64,000 nt of DNA from Sipunculus nudus. Taxonomy: Eukaryota > Annelida > Sipuncula > Golfingiida > Sipunculidae. The position numbers and the translations under genes are program-made. Positions 58,881 through 64,000 of the stretch are shown one piece after another (within the stretch, counting starts at the first letter, position 1; every line of letters begins with the position of its first letter). Location of the stretch: NCBI GenBank assembly GCA_026874595.1, contig CM049314.1, positions 61,299,300 through 61,363,299 of the forward strand, written 5' to 3'. The notes under the pieces were generated by a model. It had not been told where the DNA came from, did not search any database, and saw only the letters and a list, made by a program, of their open reading frames with translations.

Positions 58881-59872
58881 AAATCTGATACGTTGGTGAC
58901 TTTTGCCAATCTTGTATCTTCGGGCTATACATATTTTGGGGACCATAGTTACCCCTAGTTTTATATACTCCATATAAAACGGAGAAATGAGCCCAGATTA
59001 TGCCTATTGGAGGGTCCCTTTATGTAACCGCTGTCAATTTTATTTAATAATGTATAGTTGAAAACTTAGATCAAGTGTTTAACTGTTTTAATGTTTTACC
59101 AAGGGGCCGCTTATCATCATTCTTTATGTTTGATTATGTATAATTTTTTGTGAGAGCTATTTTTTTTAAATAGTCATGTCTAGGTTATTGCCGCAAAAAT
59201 TATACTTGTGTCATAAGGACAGATACTGCGCTCTTGTATTTTATTTTCAGAGGCTCCATTTTCGCATGAACCAGTTGTCAGCCATCAGTGCAGCCTTTCC
59301 AGTGTGGTCCGGCTCAGCTCTTCTGCTACAGCAAGCTGCAACCTGAGCCAACATTCCACTACAGCCAGATATTGGACGCTTTTTTAAATGCAGAACACCT
59401 TGAGTTAATACTGAGGCCTGTGGCGCCACCAACTGGACTGATATGTTATTAAATCCTTTTTGGCCACCTGGCTCACTAATGGACTGTAACATGTAACAAC
59501 TTACTGTACCTGGTGCATGTTGAATATCATTGATGTGTCTTTGAATGTTTTATATTGTTTTGAATGTGCAATAAAAATTACACAATCCCTGAACTTTCAA
59601 AACAACTATCAGACTGCAAAAGTCCCTAATCACTGGGGGTACTGTGTGGGGTGAGAACACTCCCTACCCGCTGTTGTAGCATTGGATAAACCTACCTCCC
59701 CCCTCCCAACATGGGAGTTAGGGGTTGGGTAGCCGGCTAACAGCCGATACACAGCCTGCCAGCCATGTTTTGGTCATACAACAAACAAACAAAAACAATC
59801 CCTCCTTTCCAAAGGCTAGATATTATGACTGCTATCACAAAATTTTCCACTGAAGTGTAAAATTTTCCCTAT

Positions 59873-59884
59873 AGGGGGGAAGGA
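59873..59884 (+). promoter_or_regulatory. polypurine tract of LARD copy 2
   Basis: AGGGGGGAAGGA immediately before the 3' LTR, identical to copy 1. Confidence 0.9.
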
Positions 59885-60383
59885 TGTAACATTCTTGCCC
59901 TTTGACCTGGACCTCAGTTGGTCATGCAGGGGCGGGGCATAAACACTGATTGACAGTAAACATAGAGATGCCCCATAGCCAATCACAGGCAGCTAAGGAC
60001 TTCGCCCTCTGCCCCTCAGAGATAAAACCCCTTGCCCTGGCAATTCCGGTCTATCTTGGATCATCGAGCAGTGGACCCTCTGTGCCTGCCCTCTGTGGCA
60101 GGCAGAGGGTATATGGCTTCTTTTTCACCTTGGGGTTGGTTTTACGACAATGTCGGCTACCCAGGTGAAGAGCCACCCACTACCAAAGAGCAGTCCTTTT
60201 ATCTAGTCTGGTGAGTATCTTTCTGTTTCATTTATAAGTCTAGATAATAATATGCAGTTCTGATATTTTTAAGGTTCAAGCTTAAATTTTATTCCAGTAA
60301 AAAAGTGTTATTTTATCTCTTTAAATTGTGTGAGTGCATGTTGCCCAAGCCCAATTTCCTCCCAGAATAAATAAGCAGCTACA
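59885..60383 (+). repeat. 3' LTR of LARD-like copy 2
   Basis: 499 bp, followed by the target duplication CTAC. Confidence 0.95.
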
Positions 60384-60387
60384 CTAC

Positions 60388-61092
60388 AATATCAGCAACA
60401 TAAATAATTATACCGGACATTAAATCTACCCCATACAAAACTTATTCATTATAACATGTTTACCTATACAAACTATTGCACTGAACCTTCGGTGACTCCA
60501 CTGATCAGCCCAGGTAGCTATACTCATGGAATACATCGGGCATCAGTGGCGCACCCCATATAAAGGTAAGGTGCTATCCCTGAACGCCACGCTTGCAGGT
60601 TCTTAATATAGCTATAACGGCCAGCTGTTGACCGATCAGCTGCTCTCGGGCCAGCTTATAACCCTTGCAAGCCCACTTGGTATTTATACTTAATACATTT
60701 ACAATTTGGCTGGTAATACTACCGGTAATAATATCTAACGAACTGTCTGGTTCATTTTTAAGAGAAAGCTAACTGTATGTCAGAAGGCGTCAAAAATGAC
60801 TAAAAATGTTTGCATCCTTAAAGTGCGGAATTTTATACTAGATGAAAAGGCACTCTGCCATTGGTCAGAGACTCTCTATTGTCAGAGGACCGAAATATCG
60901 CTAGCTCCCCTACTTACACCTGTCCGTTTGGGTATTTTGTTTTCGCCACGGTATTTTCTGACAATTGATCCTACAGAAACCACCATTATATGACCCTGAA
61001 CAAACACCTAAATGAATATGTTAAATCTCCTATTTTAAATTTGGTAAACGTGTTTCCTAATTGATGATGCTCGGACAATCAAAGAGTTGTGT
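60388..61092. other. 3' flank of SLC22 gene 5
   Basis: No gene or element recognised. It should contain the 3' UTR of gene 5 (minus strand), but no clear polyadenylation signal was found. Confidence 0.35.
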
Positions 61093-62793
61093 TTATGTTT
61101 GCACCAATTTGGTGTGATCCTCGTCCTCGGAGTCTTCATTTTGTATACGTTTGTATCCATCGTCCTCTGGAGAGGTTATTTTACAACAATTCCTTATTGT
61201 CACTGATTTTGCAAATGCCTCGGCGTCTGTAACATTAGTTGGCAGGACTTTGTTCAGCGTTTCTGGCAAAAGGATACTGGGGACGGCTGATACTATACAG
61301 AGAGCCCCGCATACCATAGGTATGATCAATGGACCAAAGAGTGGAAGATACGAGGCTATCAGAGTCCCACACCTCGCCCATATGTTAGCTACTCCTAGTC
61401 CGAAAGATCTAGCAACAGTTGGGTACAGTTCGGTTGTCCATTGAACAATTACACTAAAAGCTATAGTGATGAAAAATTTTGATAGCATTATCATTGTAAT
61501 CAAAACAGGCCCTTTCCCACCGGGGGCCGCCATGGAGGACAACATGAAGACGCCTGCAAGGATACTTGTGCAACCAAATGATATCCGGCGGCCTAGTTTC
61601 TGCAGGAGTGGTGTGGTGACGATATAAGCAGGCAACTCCACTGCCCCTGATAGAAAAACATTCAGATAGATATTACCAGCAATGTCTGAGGCGTTCCATG
61701 AAATCGCGTAGAATGTCATTGCGTCAGTGAAAAAGTTAAGCCATAAGATTAACGACATCAGTCTTACCCCTGGCGTTCTTATCAAATCAAACAAACTCGT
61801 TTTTTGTCCACTGCTGTCATTTTGTATAGTCAGTTCTATATCTTCCGGAAGTTTACGCTTGTTCATTCTAGCCATGCGTTTGAGAACAACCAATGCCTCC
61901 TCCTTGCGACCTTTGGCTACTAACCATTGGATGGATTCTGGCATAAACAACACTGGAATGATAATCAGAGCAGTCGGTGCTGCGGTAATTATCATAAATT
62001 GAAACCTATGGCGTAAGAGATAAGCAATTCCAGAAAGAGCCATATACCCAACAGCCCACACACAGCTGTAAACACTGTTAACACAAGACCTGTATTGTGG
62101 ACCGACCAGCTCCATTGCGTACGTGAAACATATAACTAGTGCTCCGTTCAGAAACGCCGATAACAGAGAACGTATCAACAGGAATAAAATAAGATTTTCA
62201 CAAAAGGGCAGTCCGATTCCAAAACCCACTGTTCCAGCCACCGTCACGAGCAGAACTTTACGTCTTCCAAACCGGTCTCCAAAGTAGCCTGCCAAAGGAA
62301 CCCCCACAATCCATCCTACCACAAAAGCTGTAGCCACCATGGATTTCAGCCATGTTCTGTCACAAACTAAGTTATGCTCTGTTACAATAGAGTCATGGAC
62401 ACCACTGACTCTATCATAATCCCAATTAGAGCACGAGATCTGGTTCCTCCCACTGAAAACGGTGCCATTTACAACAGCTTTAAGGATATCTCTCCATTGA
62501 CCAGCAGTTGTATTAGCAGAATCCCATATGTACTTTTGACATTGACTGAACTGTCGTCTGCCATCCTGCACTGAGCTTGGGATAGACACAAGTTTCCATT
62601 GGTCGTCAGTCATGTTGATCACGTGATTGTACTGCTGGTAGGTGCACCAATGATCAGGTGTTGCTGCGAAGAAGTCGTATCCCATGTTATAGATAACTGA
62701 CGGCCATCTTACCAGGAGGATGAGCAATATTACAAGCACCTGGTACCGGCCCATCTGTCCCACATACTCCGTCAAAATATGGTTGAGCTCCAT
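61093..62793 (-). CDS. SLC22-family organic ion transporter, gene 5
   Basis: 566 residues in one exon, the close partner of gene 4. The MFS signature GYFGDRFGRRK is at about 169-179, followed by PESIQWLVAKGRKEEA, TSLFDLIRTPGVR and TELYPTVARS. The extracellular loop has conserved cysteines and NxT sites. The start has A at -3 and G at +4. The 24-nt leader after the splice acceptor contains an in-frame stop, so no upstream start is possible. The cytoplasmic tail has NCC at 535-537, YKRI at 547-550 and EDSEDEDH, all shared with gene 4, and then differs at the last six residues. It is the only intact minus-strand gene and is convergent with genes 1-4. Substrate unknown. Confidence 0.95.
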   Translation of the reverse strand: MELNHILTEYVGQMGRYQVLVILLILLVRWPSVIYNMGYDFFAATPDHWCTYQQYNHVINMTDDQWKLVSIPSSVQDGRRQFSQCQKYIWDSANTTAGQWRDILKAVVNGTVFSGRNQISCSNWDYDRVSGVHDSIVTEHNLVCDRTWLKSMVATAFVVGWIVGVPLAGYFGDRFGRRKVLLVTVAGTVGFGIGLPFCENLILFLLIRSLLSAFLNGALVICFTYAMELVGPQYRSCVNSVYSCVWAVGYMALSGIAYLLRHRFQFMIITAAPTALIIIPVLFMPESIQWLVAKGRKEEALVVLKRMARMNKRKLPEDIELTIQNDSSGQKTSLFDLIRTPGVRLMSLILWLNFFTDAMTFYAISWNASDIAGNIYLNVFLSGAVELPAYIVTTPLLQKLGRRISFGCTSILAGVFMLSSMAAPGGKGPVLITMIMLSKFFITIAFSVIVQWTTELYPTVARSFGLGVANIWARCGTLIASYLPLFGPLIIPMVCGALCIVSAVPSILLPETLNKVLPTNVTDAEAFAKSVTIRNCCKITSPEDDGYKRIQNEDSEDEDHTKLVQT

Positions 62794-62817
62794 GGTCCTA
62801 GCGTCTTTATTTTAAAC

Positions 62818-62834
62818 CTGAATTAATGAAAAAA
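62818..62834 (-). promoter_or_regulatory. 3' splice site before SLC22 gene 5
   Basis: On the minus strand a T-rich run ends TTTTTCATTAATTCAG, with AG at 62819-62818. The exon starts at 62817, 24 nt before the ATG. Confidence 0.7.
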
Positions 62835-64000
62835 TAACTTTGGTTATTTCTACGTATATATTGAAATATTATTGTAATTATCATAATTATCATTTTTATT
62901 GGTAGTATGTAAATAATATGCAAATTTAGGTATTTTGTAAGTGTATATAACCTGGAAAATTATAGTTTTGGTATACTGCGTTGGAAGAAATTAACATTAA
63001 AATTATAAATAAAACTGTTTTGCTGCATATCAAGAAAACACATTGTTGCCCAGCATGGATAATTTTTCGCCCTGCACAAGGCGCGTGACCTCCAAGTAAC
63101 CTTCCACTCAAACGCTGTCAGAAATAGCAGGATTCTTCAGGTTTGGCAAGGTGCCAAACACCCAGGCAGTTTGCGCTAGATAAAGTAAAATCTTATTGGC
63201 TCTGCGTTTAAACATCTGCAGAACTGGTAGAAGAAATCTGATTGGCGTAGCATGTAAACAAACTTAGCTGCGCCCGTCGCAAGCTCGTGTAGCACGGCGA
63301 GAAAGGAAATATGCAGACAGTGGGGGGAGAACTGACCTCAGGCCACACCAAAAAGTCAGTACAGAGAGTGTTTTAAAAGTTGACGATTGCATCGTTTGTA
63401 TTCCAACGGGGTAGGAAAAAGTCTGTGCTACCAAGCGCTTTCCACTGCTGTGCAAAGTGACGGTACCTCGAAGAACATCCGCTCGTGCTGGTGATACCTG
63501 CAATTAGTCCGCCACGTCCTGACTCAATTTATCTGTGATATGGAGTCCGACCGTCTGGCGGTGAGAGTTCATCCTGCGGTACATGCATGGAGGGACCTGT
63601 AACATAAAATACAACTGCTTGTTGTGCGATAGAGAAGCAATCTTTTATTGATATACAGAAATAAACTTAAAATGTATCAAATGAAATCGATATATCACCT
63701 TTATGTGCGCCTGTAAATGTTTTTTATCCTTCAAACTGCCGGGGTTCAGTTGTTGCATGCGCAACAGGACACCAGCGGAAAAGGAATCCCATACAAATTA
63801 AGTGGGCAATCTATGCAAAAGGAGAATTCAGGGGGGCTTTTCCCAGGAATGCCAGTAGCGTGCACTAGAACAGACCATATTTTCATAAGCATCCTAGCCA
63901 TCATACATCGCGTGTTGTCAATGATGCTATTTTCCTATTGGCTGTTCCAACTTGAAGGCTCCAGCGGGCCGACGGAGACGAAGTTATATCTGACTTCATT
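62835..64000. other. upstream region of SLC22 gene 5
   Basis: No gene. The segment 63140-63245 holds promoter-like sites for the minus strand: a perfect NFI palindrome and two CCAAT boxes (63195 and 63241 as ATTGG on the plus strand). The far end (63800-63850) resembles 150-180. Confidence 0.4.
63143..63157 (-). promoter_or_regulatory. NFI-type palindromic site
   Basis: TTGGC-AAGGT-GCCAA is a perfect full NFI consensus (TTGGC, 5 nt, GCCAA), about 330 bp upstream of the gene 5 splice acceptor. CCAAT boxes lie 40 and 85 bp beyond. Confidence 0.4.

Larger units (their letters stand above)
53941..60383 (+). mobile_element. complete non-coding LTR retrotransposon (LARD-like), copy 2
   Basis: Same family and orientation as 1708-8162. 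The LTRs are 499 bp each (53941-54439 and 59885-60383), with 5445 bp between them and the 4-bp duplication CTAC at 53937-53940 and 60384-60387. The two LTRs differ by eye at one substitution and two single-base indels, so this insertion is also young. The internal sequence aligns end to end with copy 1 at roughly 95% or better, without coding potential in either. The LTRs carry subfamily differences from copy 1, such as a shorter CCCCTCAGAGATAAAACCCC segment around the TATA-like site. Confidence 0.95.

Overview
This is eukaryotic, animal-type DNA: AT-rich intergenic sequence full of microsatellites, tRNA-derived retroposons and decayed transposons, with intact genes carried on single long coding exons. 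The repeat style (TA-rich microsatellites, dispersed GACGGA tails, TACGTA-palindrome arrays, an AAGGTCA-rich terminal-inverted-repeat element) and the transporter family suggest a marine invertebrate, most likely a mollusc and perhaps a bivalve. That assignment is an inference.

The genes form a local cluster of SLC22-type organic-ion transporters of the major facilitator superfamily. There are five intact copies: 12832-14466 (+), 26500-28134 (+), 35263-36927 (+), 45857-47557 (+) and 61093-62793 (-). A sixth, 5'-truncated and frameshifted copy lies at about 51795-52418 (-). Each intact copy is one 544-566 codon exon with a good 3' splice site 13-44 nt before the start, so every gene probably has a 5'-UTR intron and an untranslated first exon that I could not place. 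Copies 1 and 2 are close paralogues, copies 4 and 5 form a second pair, and copy 3 stands apart. Their cytoplasmic tails differ: PDZ-ligand-like ends in copies 1 and 3, and a tyrosine sorting motif plus acidic cluster in copies 4 and 5.

Layout: 1-1.7 kb, dispersed repeats; 1.7-8.2 kb, a complete non-coding LTR retrotransposon; 8.2-12 kb, repeats and the upstream block of gene 1; 12.8-14.5 kb, gene 1; 16.2-26.3 kb, a large tandem segmental duplication (blocks A and B). Block A ends in an orphan copy of the gene upstream region and carries a miniature LTR element with a tRNA-like sequence in its repeats. Block B leads into gene 2 at 26.5 kb. Then 28.9-31.3 kb, a dead LINE; 35.3 kb, gene 3; 37.9-39.5 kb, a Tigger/pogo transposon with an internally deleted transposase; 40.8-45.2 kb, minisatellite and a terminal-inverted-repeat element; 45.9 kb, gene 4; 51.8 kb, the pseudogene; 53.9-60.4 kb, a second copy of the 6.4-kb LTR element; 61.1 kb, gene 5 on the minus strand.

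The best candidates for something undescribed are the young 6.4-kb LTR family, which has near-identical LTRs and exact 4-bp target duplications but no recognisable gag or pol, and the 425-bp TRIM-like element whose LTRs hold Pol III A and B boxes and whose empty site is preserved in the sister duplication block.
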